Notes under the pieces: model-generated
The model's database searches: none
Told to the model about the DNA's origin: nothing
What the model saw: the letters and a program-made list of their open reading frames with translations, nothing else
Assembly: GCA_000955785.1 (NCBI GenBank)
Contig: JYOD01000086.1
Span: 1-64,000 of the forward strand
Source of the DNA: Burkholderiaceae bacterium 16
Lineage (GTDB): Bacteria > Pseudomonadota > Gammaproteobacteria > Burkholderiales > Burkholderiaceae
Reading direction: 5' to 3'
Length of the DNA stretch: 64,000 nucleotides
Part shown: piece after piece, positions 15,912-24,897 of the stretch
How positions within the stretch are numbered: position 1 is the stretch's first letter
How the letters are laid out: every line of letters starts with the position of its first letter
Translations under genes and position numbers: made by a program

Positions 15912-17143
15912 CTTGAAGGATTATTTAACGTCAACCGCCGGAAAATGGCGCCGAAGCTGGCAGCACCTACGGCCAGCGCTAGGTGCTCCTGATAAAAGCG
16001 CTTCGCCCCATCCCCCATCCTCTGCAACTCCTCGGTCGACAGCGCGGCCAGAGATTCAGCTGCGATCGACAGCGCCTCCGGGTTCTCGGATTCGGTAGCC
16101 GTTCCGCCCCCCGATCGCGCGACCAGATCGCCCGCATCTCCATCCACCGCCATCAGGAGCGGCTTCCCCGCAGTCATGTACGCCTGCGTTTTCGAGGGGA
16201 TGGTTATCCGGAACAGCGGATCCTTGCGAAGATGTACGAGGAGGGCATCCGCTGCGTTCAGCACGGTTCCCACCTCGGCCATCGGCACCGGCGGCAAGAA
16301 AACGACATTCCCCAAATGCAACTCGGCAGCCCGTGCCTTCAGCCGGTCAACCTCAACCCCGCCACCGAGCATAACGAAACACACGCGCGCGTCCCTTACC
16401 TGTAGCAACACTGCCGCATCCAGCACCGAGTCAAGCGCCTGAGCCTTACCCATGTTGCCGGCAAAGAGGATACGGAACTTCTCCCCTCCGGGAAATTCAT
16501 TCGGCAGTCTGCCGGTTGGTGCAGCCAATGCGGCCTCGTCGGCCCAATTGTAGATCACGTCGATCTTTGCGGCAGGCACGCCGCGCTGCACGAGAAGTTC
16601 CTTGAAGCCAGGCGACAACACGACGATGTGATCCACTCGCCGATACACCCAATCGCAAACGCGAGACACAAGGTTCAGCACCCTCGGATTCCTGACCATG
16701 CCGGTAGCCCGCAGCGTATCCGGCCACATATCCTGAACGTCATACACCACCGGAATGCGACGAAACAACCGGATCAGACTGGCCGAGATCCCCACCGTCA
16801 ACGGCGGGTGATAGGCATAAATGACGTCCGCCCTCTTGGCCATGAATAAGCCGTATATGAGAGACGACGCAGCAAAACTCACGTAGTTCAACACCCGCTT
16901 GATTGCGGACTGATCGTGGTTGGGATACAGGGGGACGCGCGTCACCTGCACGCCGTCGATCACCTCACGCTGCAGTAGCCTGATTCGATAGCCTGGGTAC
17001 ACCTTTCCGCTGGGGTAGTTCGGAAAACCCGTCAGTACCTCCACTTCAAAGCCCTGACGCACCAGCTCACGCGCAAATACCATGCCCTTGAAAGTCGGCT
17101 CAGGGTCGAACCACTGCGTCAGCAACAGAATCCGAGTGGCCAT
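15908..17143 (-). CDS. wbuB: GT4 glycosyltransferase, WbuB-like
   Basis: Encodes 411 residues with GT-B fold of family GT4: N-terminal acceptor domain (ILLLTQWFDPEPTFKGMVFARELVRQGFEVEVLTGFPNYPSGKVYPGY) and C-terminal donor domain (EKFRILFAGNMGKAQALDSVLDAA, then KTQAYMTAGKPLLMAVDGDAGDL). The start motif and position directly after fnlABC match WbuB, which transfers L-FucNAc onto a lipid-linked sugar. Here the acceptor is probably Und-PP-diNAcBac made by PglC, whose gene overlaps by 4 bases. Substrate is inferred from synteny. Confidence 0.82.
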   Translation of the reverse strand: MATRILLLTQWFDPEPTFKGMVFARELVRQGFEVEVLTGFPNYPSGKVYPGYRIRLLQREVIDGVQVTRVPLYPNHDQSAIKRVLNYVSFAASSLIYGLFMAKRADVIYAYHPPLTVGISASLIRLFRRIPVVYDVQDMWPDTLRATGMVRNPRVLNLVSRVCDWVYRRVDHIVVLSPGFKELLVQRGVPAAKIDVIYNWADEAALAAPTGRLPNEFPGGEKFRILFAGNMGKAQALDSVLDAAVLLQVRDARVCFVMLGGGVEVDRLKARAAELHLGNVVFLPPVPMAEVGTVLNAADALLVHLRKDPLFRITIPSKTQAYMTAGKPLLMAVDGDAGDLVARSGGGTATESENPEALSIAAESLAALSTEELQRMGDGAKRFYQEHLALAVGAASFGAIFRRLTLNNPSR

Positions 17144-17146
17144 GCG

Positions 17147-18277
17147 TCAGTACTTCTTCCACACTACGCGGTTCACGTAGTCGGTATAGCTGTGCAGGAT
17201 GCGAAGTACTTTGTCCGAAACATTCGGCATGCTGTAGTCCGCTACCTGGCGCAGAAGCCGACCTTCGCCACGAGGCTGGTCCGCCAGGATCGCAATACCC
17301 TGCATGACACGCTCAACTTCGAGACCGACCATCATCACGGCCGCCTCCTCCATGCCCTCCGGACGCTCATGCGCCTCGCGCAGATTCAGTGCCGGGAAGT
17401 TCAGGATGGAAGACTCCTCGTTGATAGTCCCGCTATCGGACAGCACCGCCTTGGCGGCAATCTGCAACCTGTTGTAATCCGTAAAGCCGAGCGGTTTCAG
17501 CAATTGCACATTGGAATGAAACTTCGCACCGTTGGCATCCACGCGCTTCTGCGTGCGGGGGTGAGTCGACACAATAACCGGCAGACCATAGTCCTCCGCC
17601 ACGGTGTTCAACACATTGACCAATTTCCCGAAATTCGAATCGGACTCAATGTTCTCTTCGCGATGCGCGCTCACGACAAAAAAGCGTCCATCCGCCAACT
17701 CCAGCCGGTTCAGCACATCGGAGCGCTCGATGCCCGGCCAGTAGTGCGTCAATACCTCGGACATCGGGCTGCCCGTCTTGATCACCATATCCGGCGGCAA
17801 GCCTTCACGAAGCAGATACTCGCGGGCAATGGAACTGTACGTAAGATTGATGTCCGCCGTATGATCGACGATCCGGCGATTGATTTCCTCCGGCACGCGC
17901 TGATCGAAGCATCGATTCCCCGCCTCCATGTGGAACACCGGGACCTTGCGTCGCTTCGCCGGCAAAACAGCCATGCAACTATTGGTGTCGCCGAGAACCA
18001 GCACCGCATCCGGCTTCTCTGCCGCCAGCACGGCATCGACGGCAATGATGATGTTTCCGATAGTCTCTGCCGCGGAGCCTCCTGCGGAATCAAGAAAATG
18101 GTCCGGCTTGCGAATGCCAAGATCATCAAAAAAGATCTGGTTCAGTTCGTAGTCGTAGTTTTGACCGGTATGCACCAACACATGGTCGCAGTACTCATCC
18201 AGTCGCGCCAGAACGCGCGAGAGGCGAATGATTTCCGGCCGTGTCCCGACCACAGTCATGACTTTTAGCTTATGCAT
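17147..18277 (-). CDS. fnlC: UDP-N-acetyl sugar 2-epimerase for UDP-L-FucNAc (FnlC/WecB-like)
   Basis: Encodes 376 residues from ATG 18277 (MHKLKVMTVVGTRPEIIRLSRVLARL), the conserved family start; an ATG at 18301 overlapping the fnlB stop is the alternative. Motifs of non-hydrolysing UDP-GlcNAc 2-epimerases are present: VHTGQNYDYELNQIFFDDLGI, GDTNSCMAV, HMEAGNRC, VSAHREENI, STHPRT and SDSGTINEE. FRCFDQRVPEEINRRI-type sequences match the WbjD/FnlC/Cap5G branch, which converts UDP-2-acetamido-2,6-dideoxy-L-talose to UDP-L-FucNAc. It follows fnlB and completes the pathway. Confidence 0.87.
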   Translation of the reverse strand: MHKLKVMTVVGTRPEIIRLSRVLARLDEYCDHVLVHTGQNYDYELNQIFFDDLGIRKPDHFLDSAGGSAAETIGNIIIAVDAVLAAEKPDAVLVLGDTNSCMAVLPAKRRKVPVFHMEAGNRCFDQRVPEEINRRIVDHTADINLTYSSIAREYLLREGLPPDMVIKTGSPMSEVLTHYWPGIERSDVLNRLELADGRFFVVSAHREENIESDSNFGKLVNVLNTVAEDYGLPVIVSTHPRTQKRVDANGAKFHSNVQLLKPLGFTDYNRLQIAAKAVLSDSGTINEESSILNFPALNLREAHERPEGMEEAAVMMVGLEVERVMQGIAILADQPRGEGRLLRQVADYSMPNVSDKVLRILHSYTDYVNRVVWKKY

Positions 18278-18288
18278 AGGGCTTGTGC

Positions 18289-19416
18289 TTACAACGGGCA
18301 TGCAAACGTGTCGGGCCGGGCGCGATCGAACACCTCGTTCGCCCAGAGCATGACGATCATCTCGTCGGAACCGATATTGGTGATATCGTGCGTCCAGCCC
18401 GGCACTGTCTCCACAATCTCGGGGTTCTCGCCGGATGTGACCAGTTCATGTGCCTGGCCGGTCTGCATATGGCGAAACTTGAACCGCGCCTGGCCCTTGA
18501 TCACCAAGAATTTCTCGGTCTTGCTGTGGTGGTAGTGACCGCCCCGCGTGATCCCGGGATGCGCCGTGAAGAAGGAAAACTGGCCGGCGTCCGGCGTCTT
18601 CAGCATTTCCACAAACACGCCGCGCGGATCGCCATATTGCGGGACCGGGTAAGCGAATGATTCCACCGGCAGATAGCTGACGTAAGTAGCGTATAGCGCC
18701 CGCACCAGTCCAGTTCCCACGCGCTCGGTCACCAGCGTTGCACGGCTATCCTTGAAGGCTTGGATCTGAGCTGCCAGTTCACCCACCGTGGTGGTGTACT
18801 GCGGAGTCAGTGTCGCAAAGCCATCTCCATCCACAACGGGGTCCGAGCCATCCATCAACTGCACAAGACGCTCAATCACGTCGTCTACGTACACCAGGGT
18901 CACGGTCGCGGCAGGATCGTTGACCTGGATGGGAAGATCACGCGCGATGTTGTGGCAGAAGGTCGCTACAGCTGAGTTGTAGTTTGGTTTGCACCATTTA
19001 CCGAAGACATTGGGCAGCCGAAAGACGTGCACCGGGACCTGGTGACTGCTGGCGAGCTGCCACAACGCCTCTTCGGCCACATGCTTGCTCTGGCCGTAGG
19101 GGTTGTCGCGGCCCGCCTGAATGGAAGAGGTATAGATAATGGGAATCTTCTTCCCAGATGCCTCGGCGGCCGCGCCTACGCAGCGGCAAATCTCTTGCGT
19201 CAGGTCCGTATTTCCCCTTATAAACTCGCGCGGGTCTTCCGGCCGGTTAACACCAGCAAGATGAAACACGACGTCCGTCTCCGCAACCAGGCCGGGTAAG
19301 TCAGTCAAGTCATTTGCGCGCGTAAAAGCCGTGACGTGCACGTCCTTACGCTCGCCAAGGTGCAGCCGCAAGTTCTTCCCCACAAAGCCATCGGCTCCGG
19401 TAATCAGTACCTTCAT
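18289..19416 (-). CDS. fnlB: Bifunctional UDP-sugar reductase with cupin domain (FnlB/CapF-like)
   Basis: Encodes 375 residues from ATG 19416, preceded by GGAGG. The N-terminal SDR domain has TGADGFVGKNLRLHLG (6-21), VFHLAGVNRPEDPREF and TSSIQAGRDNPYGQSK (YxxxK). The C-terminal ~110 residues form a cupin with GGHYHHSKTEKFLVIKGQARFKFR. This two-domain layout is that of CapF/WbjC/FnlB, which epimerises and then NADPH-reduces the 4-keto intermediate in UDP-L-FucNAc synthesis. Spacing to fnlA is 4 bases. Confidence 0.88.
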   Translation of the reverse strand: MKVLITGADGFVGKNLRLHLGERKDVHVTAFTRANDLTDLPGLVAETDVVFHLAGVNRPEDPREFIRGNTDLTQEICRCVGAAAEASGKKIPIIYTSSIQAGRDNPYGQSKHVAEEALWQLASSHQVPVHVFRLPNVFGKWCKPNYNSAVATFCHNIARDLPIQVNDPAATVTLVYVDDVIERLVQLMDGSDPVVDGDGFATLTPQYTTTVGELAAQIQAFKDSRATLVTERVGTGLVRALYATYVSYLPVESFAYPVPQYGDPRGVFVEMLKTPDAGQFSFFTAHPGITRGGHYHHSKTEKFLVIKGQARFKFRHMQTGQAHELVTSGENPEIVETVPGWTHDITNIGSDEMIVMLWANEVFDRARPDTFACPL

Positions 19417-19420
19417 AGCG

Positions 19421-20470
19421 TCAATCCTCCGCCACAGCGTGCTCTCCACGCGAGATGCGCTGCATGAAGTCAAGTTTGAGCAACAAGGTCTTCATTTCCT
19501 CGACGTCCAGTCGGGTCGTGTTATGGGAGTTGTAGTCCTCGCCGTGATTGCTTCGCGTGATTCGCCGCTCGCCCTGCTCAACATACTTGGCGTAGTTGAG
19601 GTCGCGGCCGTCCGGCGGCATGCGGAAGTAATCGCCAAGATCTTCGGCGCAGGCCATTTCCTCGCGACTGAGCAGCGCCTCGTACAGTTTCTCTCCATGG
19701 CGCGTCCCAATCTCGCGTACCTCGTGATTCGGCTTGCCCATCAATTCAAGAATGGACTGCGTAAGGACCTTCACCGTGGCCGCCGGCGCTTTCTGCACGA
19801 AGATATCGCCGTTGTTGCCATGCTTGAAGGCGTACAACACGAGGTCCACCGCATCGGCCAGCGTCATCATGAACCGAGTCATACCCGGGTCGGTCACGGT
19901 TATAGGTTTCCCCGCAAGCACTTGTTCGACAAAGAGCGGTATTACAGAGCCACGGGACGCCATCACATTGCCGTACCGCGTGCCACAGATGACGGTTTCG
20001 GTACCCTCTAGATTACGGCTAGCGGCAACCATCACCTTTTCCATCATGGCCTTGCTGATCCCCATCGCATTGATAGGGTACACAGCTTTATCCGTGCTCA
20101 GGCATACAACCCGTTTTACATTGGCATTGATCGCCGCTTCGAGTACGTTCTCCGTCCCCAACACGTTCGTGCCGACGGCTTGCATTGGGTGAAACTCACA
20201 AGAAGGAACCTGCTTTAGTGCAGCTGCATGAAAAACATAATCCACTCCCCGCATCGCTGCGACCACACTCCGCTCATCACGCACGTCCCCGATATAAAAC
20301 TTGAGCTTCGGATGGTTGTAACGTTTCCGCATATCATCTTGCTTCTTCTCGTCACGACTAAATATACGTATCTCTCCTATCCCGGTATCGATGAAACGCT
20401 TCAACACCGCGTTCCCGAATGATCCCGTACCACCGGTAATAAGTAACACCCCATCATTAAACGTCTTCAT
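19421..20470 (-). CDS. fnlA: UDP-GlcNAc 4,6-dehydratase/5-epimerase (FnlA/WbjB/CapE-like)
   Basis: Encodes 349 residues, an extended SDR with TGGTGSFGNAVLKRF (12-26), RIFSRDEKKQDDMRKRY and HAAALKQVPSCEFHPMQAVGTNVLGT. The catalytic Tyr position reads MGISK (INAMGISKAMMEK), characteristic of the inverting 4,6-dehydratases. It takes UDP-GlcNAc to the 4-keto-L-sugar for FnlB. GGTGAT lies eight bases before the ATG, and the 5' end overlaps the acyltransferase gene by 14 bases, consistent with translational coupling. Confidence 0.9.
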   Translation of the reverse strand: MKTFNDGVLLITGGTGSFGNAVLKRFIDTGIGEIRIFSRDEKKQDDMRKRYNHPKLKFYIGDVRDERSVVAAMRGVDYVFHAAALKQVPSCEFHPMQAVGTNVLGTENVLEAAINANVKRVVCLSTDKAVYPINAMGISKAMMEKVMVAASRNLEGTETVICGTRYGNVMASRGSVIPLFVEQVLAGKPITVTDPGMTRFMMTLADAVDLVLYAFKHGNNGDIFVQKAPAATVKVLTQSILELMGKPNHEVREIGTRHGEKLYEALLSREEMACAEDLGDYFRMPPDGRDLNYAKYVEQGERRITRSNHGEDYNSHNTTRLDVEEMKTLLLKLDFMQRISRGEHAVAED

Positions 20471-21056
20471 TTATATCACCAAGATCTGAACAAAATTTAA
20501 CACTCACCTTCGACCTAGCCAGCATCTTCTCGTGAACGTCAATGGCCAGCGGCGTAGAGAACCTGTTCCTTATTTTCCTTGCGGGCACTCCGCCATGTAT
20601 TTCGTAAGGCGGAACATCTTTTGTCACCACAGAATTCGCGGCTATTATCGAACCCCTTCCGATTTTCACTCCACTCATAATTACGGAGCCAAATCCAACC
20701 CACACGTCCGACTCAATAACAGTACTCGGAAGAGCCGGTCTTCCGGAAAAAATAATAGGGATACCGGGTAAATCAAATCTATGATCACTACCGGTAATGG
20801 TCACACAGGGGCCAAGCATGACGTAGCGACCCAGATTTACCTGTGGACACACCCGACACCCGTCTGCGACGAAAACATAGTCCGCAGCAACGATGTCCCG
20901 TGCAATCTTGCTTCGGCCGGCAAAAAAAGCCGTGGGGTGCACATCGGAAAACCGGCACACGGTTCGCTTGACCAGCATATATAAATATCGGCGCCATAAA
21001 TATAGATCCGCGCGACCCTTAAACATCCGAAAGAATGACATTAGAGATTTCCTCAC
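20457..21056 (-). CDS. Hexapeptide-repeat acyltransferase (WcaF/CatB-like)
   Basis: Encodes 199 residues. A basic amphipathic N-terminus is followed by left-handed beta-helix repeats (about 40-165: IARDIVAADYVFVADGCRV, GRYVMLGPCVTI), a catalytic-type His in SDHRFDLPG, and the typical exit DVWVGFGSVIMSGVKIGRGSIIAANSVVTKDVPPYEIHGGVPARKI seen in short segments. Expected to O- or N-acetylate a sugar residue of the repeat unit. AT-richer codon use than fnl/pgl genes. Overlaps neighbours at both ends (ATGA with the GT gene). Confidence 0.8.
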   Translation of the reverse strand: MRKSLMSFFRMFKGRADLYLWRRYLYMLVKRTVCRFSDVHPTAFFAGRSKIARDIVAADYVFVADGCRVCPQVNLGRYVMLGPCVTITGSDHRFDLPGIPIIFSGRPALPSTVIESDVWVGFGSVIMSGVKIGRGSIIAANSVVTKDVPPYEIHGGVPARKIRNRFSTPLAIDVHEKMLARSKVSVKFCSDLGDINEDV

Positions 21057-22231
21057 CTAGCCTCTAAGAAATTCTGAAATCTACCTGATATTATTTTCCA
21101 GCTATACTCATCTCGCATTCTGGAAGCCCCCGCCGATCCATCCTTCAGTCTTTTCGCCGAATCCAAATATCTGATTAGTACATTCTTTAAAGACTGAACG
21201 CTCCCTTCCTCGTAGCTTGCCCCAATACCGTCCCAGCGCTCGGTAGCTGCCTCCTGATCACTCATGATTACAGGCAGACCGCACGCCGATGCATCGAGTG
21301 TGCTAGTCGTAATGGATTTAGGCCAGACCGCAAGATCCGACGCGCGATAAAAATCCGCCAACTCACGCCACGCAACGAAGTCGTGAACAATACAATCCCT
21401 CATTCCCCGAAGACTTTCTGACTCAGGCCCAGCTCCCACAAACAATCCGACAAACGCGTAGCCTTCGTCGTTGAGTTCGTTAATGGCATGCGCAAGCGTC
21501 ATAATCGATTTTGCCCGCGTCATTCTCCCTGTCCAAATGCATACGCAGTCGCCCTCCCGTATACCCAGCTTGCTCCTCAAAAGCCCACGTCGATGGCGAG
21601 AATCATCGTCACGAACAGGATGAAAGATCGTAGTATCGACACCAAGAGGCACAACTTCCAATTTATTTCTTGGTATTCCGTAAAAATCAACGGCACATAA
21701 TGCACAATCCTCCGTCGACGCGATACATGCCTTAGAGAAATAACTGAATATCCGGCCCGGCAGGATCCTCGTCAGCGCGTGAAATATCCATCGCCTTGAA
21801 ATCTTTATTCCCCGAGCCAACTCCTTCGGCATTGCTGAATATGCCTGCCCCGTCGATGTGAATAGAGAAAATTTCACAAACGCTTTACAGAAGATAACCT
21901 GCCCCAAAACCGGCGACGACAGGCCTCTGACAATTACAACGTCCGGAGCAATTTCCCTTAATTTCGCCAACAACCCGGACATCATAATTCTGCTTCCTAC
22001 GCGCCTATACTTACACGTATGAATCTGTACTCCCCGCAACATCTCTCTGTCAACTACTGAAACGTTCTTTAGCAAGCCGCCAAAAAATGCCTCATCTCTC
22101 TGGTAATACGCCGGCAACCTGCAAGTGACCAAGTGGACCTCATTTCCACGTTCAGCCAATTCAAACGGAAGAATATTGTCGATGTATCCAAGTCCTTCCG
22201 TAAATGTCTCGACGATATAAGCAATCTTCAT
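21053..22231 (-). CDS. GT4-type glycosyltransferase
   Basis: Encodes 392 residues from ATG 22231 (MKIAYIVETFTEGLGY), preceded by GGGTGGG. N-terminal acceptor domain with a YIDNILPFELAERGNEVHLVT segment; donor domain with VPLGVDTTIFHP, CVCIWTGRMTRAKSIMTLAHA and SACGLPVIMSDQEAATERWDG, giving the usual E/D-x7-E-like donor site. It should add one sugar of the repeat, possibly the diamino-uronic acid; specificity cannot be read from sequence. AT-rich codons like its neighbours wzy and wzx. Confidence 0.82.
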   Translation of the reverse strand: MKIAYIVETFTEGLGYIDNILPFELAERGNEVHLVTCRLPAYYQRDEAFFGGLLKNVSVVDREMLRGVQIHTCKYRRVGSRIMMSGLLAKLREIAPDVVIVRGLSSPVLGQVIFCKAFVKFSLFTSTGQAYSAMPKELARGIKISRRWIFHALTRILPGRIFSYFSKACIASTEDCALCAVDFYGIPRNKLEVVPLGVDTTIFHPVRDDDSRHRRGLLRSKLGIREGDCVCIWTGRMTRAKSIMTLAHAINELNDEGYAFVGLFVGAGPESESLRGMRDCIVHDFVAWRELADFYRASDLAVWPKSITTSTLDASACGLPVIMSDQEAATERWDGIGASYEEGSVQSLKNVLIRYLDSAKRLKDGSAGASRMRDEYSWKIISGRFQNFLEAR

Positions 22232-22291
22232 TTCAAATCCCACCCTTCCTTATTCAAGCAATCCGTTGACAGATAGAGACGCGAATACAAG

Positions 22292-23440
22292 TCAACTTTC
22301 ACTTCTAATATTTCGCGACAGAATTGCACTCAAAAGGTAGGCAGAAAGTATCGGAAATACCAATGACAACCACGCCCTAGCCAATAGCATCATCAACAAA
22401 CAAAACATCATCGTTGCGACAAGAGGCGTCCTCGCCCCCCTCAACCTGGTCATGACGAAATTTATAAACAGGCCACCGATCAACGCAGACCCAACGACGC
22501 CAAAATACTGCTGCACAGAAAGAATATTGTGCGCATACTCACCTTCTTGCGGAAAGCACGGGTAAATGAGACATAGCGGCTCATCGCCCAATCGGCTTAT
22601 AAACCTGTCCTGAAACATGGCTCGTGTCACCCGACTTCCATCGCCATCCATTTCCATCAACGAAATGAGCCGATAGCTCAACTCTTCTCCGGCGTAATTT
22701 ATGGTGAAATAGAATCCGACCAACGAAATCGCGCAAATAACCAGCGATAACCCTACCCGCTTCCCTAGCGAGGTACCTGGACCGGGAGAACACATCAAAC
22801 AAATGATAAAAATAACAATTGTTGCCCGCGACCCCAGGAAAAACAGCGCCACGAGCGTCACAACGAAAAATGCGAACCTCCATCGAATACCTACGGCCCC
22901 GCTTTCAATGGCAATCAATGCGGTTATAGCCAAAATATCCGAGGTGGTAAGATAATTCATACCACCGTATTCCTTCACTACATATCCACCACCCGCCTTT
23001 GTCGTCGCGAAAATAAAATATGCCCAGGCTGCGACAACTGCGAATCCGATTTGCAGTGTACGTTCCCCTAAAAATCTCCTGGCAAATGCCGTTCCAGATC
23101 TCCGCAACTGGCCAGTCAGGACACCCAGAACCAAAGCCGTCAAGAAAAACGAACTAGCGATGTTCTTTGCATATACGAGTGAATCAGGATTACCTTTAAC
23201 AGCAGCCACCCCAAATCCATACGCCACCAACAGAAACAGATAAAAAATAGCTGAAAATATAATTGGCAAAGGCTTCACTCTGAATATGACGTATACAGCA
23301 ACCAAAGCCCATGCCACCGATATACAATCGAAACTAACGATATTCGAAAATGCAACCGCATAGCCAACCAACAGAACCAACATTACGCATGCGACCTCCA
23401 CAAAGCTTCCGGTGGTAGCAGACTGTTTTTCAAACCGCAT
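22292..23440 (-). CDS. wzy: Wzy-type polysaccharide polymerase
   Basis: Encodes 382 residues with about 10-11 hydrophobic segments and a hydrophilic periplasmic loop around 255-300 (MEMDGDGSRVTRAMFQDRF..., EGEYAHNILSVQQYF), the usual shape of O-antigen ligase/polymerase-like Wzy proteins. Such proteins share little sequence identity; the call rests on topology, the HNILxxxxYFGVVG motif and position next to wzx in a Wzx/Wzy locus. GAGGA lies eight bases before ATG 23440. Polymerises lipid-linked repeats on the periplasmic face. Confidence 0.78.
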   Translation of the reverse strand: MRFEKQSATTGSFVEVACVMLVLLVGYAVAFSNIVSFDCISVAWALVAVYVIFRVKPLPIIFSAIFYLFLLVAYGFGVAAVKGNPDSLVYAKNIASSFFLTALVLGVLTGQLRRSGTAFARRFLGERTLQIGFAVVAAWAYFIFATTKAGGGYVVKEYGGMNYLTTSDILAITALIAIESGAVGIRWRFAFFVVTLVALFFLGSRATIVIFIICLMCSPGPGTSLGKRVGLSLVICAISLVGFYFTINYAGEELSYRLISLMEMDGDGSRVTRAMFQDRFISRLGDEPLCLIYPCFPQEGEYAHNILSVQQYFGVVGSALIGGLFINFVMTRLRGARTPLVATMMFCLLMMLLARAWLSLVFPILSAYLLSAILSRNIRSES

Positions 23441-23487
23441 TATTCCGGTCCTCGTTATACCGCCAGAGATCTAGCATTTTCATATCC

Positions 23488-24858
23488 CTACCAAATCTTG
23501 ATTTGACACAAAAACACCGATGCTACGGATAAAACAGTCCACGCCATCAAAACCGGAAATGCGACTTTAAAAGAAGCCATTGCCGCCGAAAATGAAATGC
23601 AGGACACCCGCAAAATAACAGTCAAATATATAAAATAGAATACAAAACCAGAGATAGCGTAGACTTCCGACACAAATCCACCTATCAGATGAGTTGCCGT
23701 CATCACCATCCCCACCCGAGATAGAAACCCAAATATCTGCAGCAGCAGCGCTATCCGTTGATTTCCCGTAACGTGGAGGGCCATTGATATCGGCGAGGCC
23801 AGGAATTGCATGACGAACCACGGCGTCATCCATGTCACGAGCTGCCCAGCCCTCTGCCACTCGCTGCCGAAAACCAACTCAAATACTTTCGGAGCAATTG
23901 CACCGAATAAAATTATCGGCCCCACGCCACTCTTTAAAAGGCCTTCCAGAATTTTACCGGTAAATATATTAAGTCGATTTATTCGAAACTCTTCGGCGGC
24001 GCGTGACACGTAGACCTGAGAGATTGCGCTCCCGATCAACCCCATTGGAGCTTGAATTATCCGCATGGCGAGCATGAGATATCCGGCTTCCGGCCCTATT
24101 TCCCGTGCAGCGATAATAATGAGAGGAACCTGTATGGCAGCGCTATTTGTGAGTGCTTCGAGGGTGGAGTATTTCGGGAACCTATGGTACTGGCAGCAAA
24201 CACTCCAAAGATTCGCCAGCCTCACTGATTTGAGCATGCCCCTTTCATTTCTTGCTAGTCTGTATCCCAACCCAAGCGCGCCGGCCCCTGCGCTAAGCAT
24301 TTGTCCAAATAGCAAGCCAGACGGGATATTTCCTAACAAACCGCATCCCACCTGCGTGGAGGCCCCGGCCAACGCTTGCGCCATACGGGTGCGCGAGACC
24401 TCCACAAACTGTTTCTTTCTGGTATTCCATGCCTGCAGAGCACCATAGCTACTGGTAAGTAACACTCCGGCCGGAATAAGCCAGAGCATTCCACTCAGCG
24501 CTGGCTTTCCCAGAGTACTAGTGACCGCCAATGGAAATACAAAGGAGATTATTAATAATACGAACGAACTGAAACAAGCTCCGATCAATGCCAAAATAAG
24601 AAGACTTACCGCCTCCTCGTCCCTCTTCGGCATAGGTATTGCAATATCGAAGCGAAAACATGCCGCTACCGAGAAAATACTCAGCGCTGCCGTATAGACC
24701 GCCAGTACGCTGAAGTCCTCCGGGGTATATATTCGCGTCAGTATTGGCAACACCAACACCATAATCAGTTGGGAAAGGGCGGTGCCGCCTGCAAGAACAG
24801 CTACAGACCGGATAAAGGTACTTCGCCGCAACTTCGTATAATACTCACCTAACTCCAT
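23488..24858 (-). CDS. wzx: Wzx-type oligosaccharide flippase
   Basis: Encodes 456 residues from ATG 24858 (MELGEYYTKLRRSTFIRS); a TTG seven codons upstream is possible. About 12 membrane helices with the MATE/PST-family start FIRSVAVLAGGTALSQLIMVLVLPILTRIYTPEDFS. It should flip undecaprenyl-PP-linked repeats across the inner membrane. It lies 39 bases after wbpE and precedes wzy; codon use is AT-rich. Confidence 0.85.
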   Translation of the reverse strand: MELGEYYTKLRRSTFIRSVAVLAGGTALSQLIMVLVLPILTRIYTPEDFSVLAVYTAALSIFSVAACFRFDIAIPMPKRDEEAVSLLILALIGACFSSFVLLIISFVFPLAVTSTLGKPALSGMLWLIPAGVLLTSSYGALQAWNTRKKQFVEVSRTRMAQALAGASTQVGCGLLGNIPSGLLFGQMLSAGAGALGLGYRLARNERGMLKSVRLANLWSVCCQYHRFPKYSTLEALTNSAAIQVPLIIIAAREIGPEAGYLMLAMRIIQAPMGLIGSAISQVYVSRAAEEFRINRLNIFTGKILEGLLKSGVGPIILFGAIAPKVFELVFGSEWQRAGQLVTWMTPWFVMQFLASPISMALHVTGNQRIALLLQIFGFLSRVGMVMTATHLIGGFVSEVYAISGFVFYFIYLTVILRVSCISFSAAMASFKVAFPVLMAWTVLSVASVFLCQIKIW

Positions 24859-24897
24859 TCCCGGCAGCCTCTTTTCCAATTTCCCTTCGTCACGCTG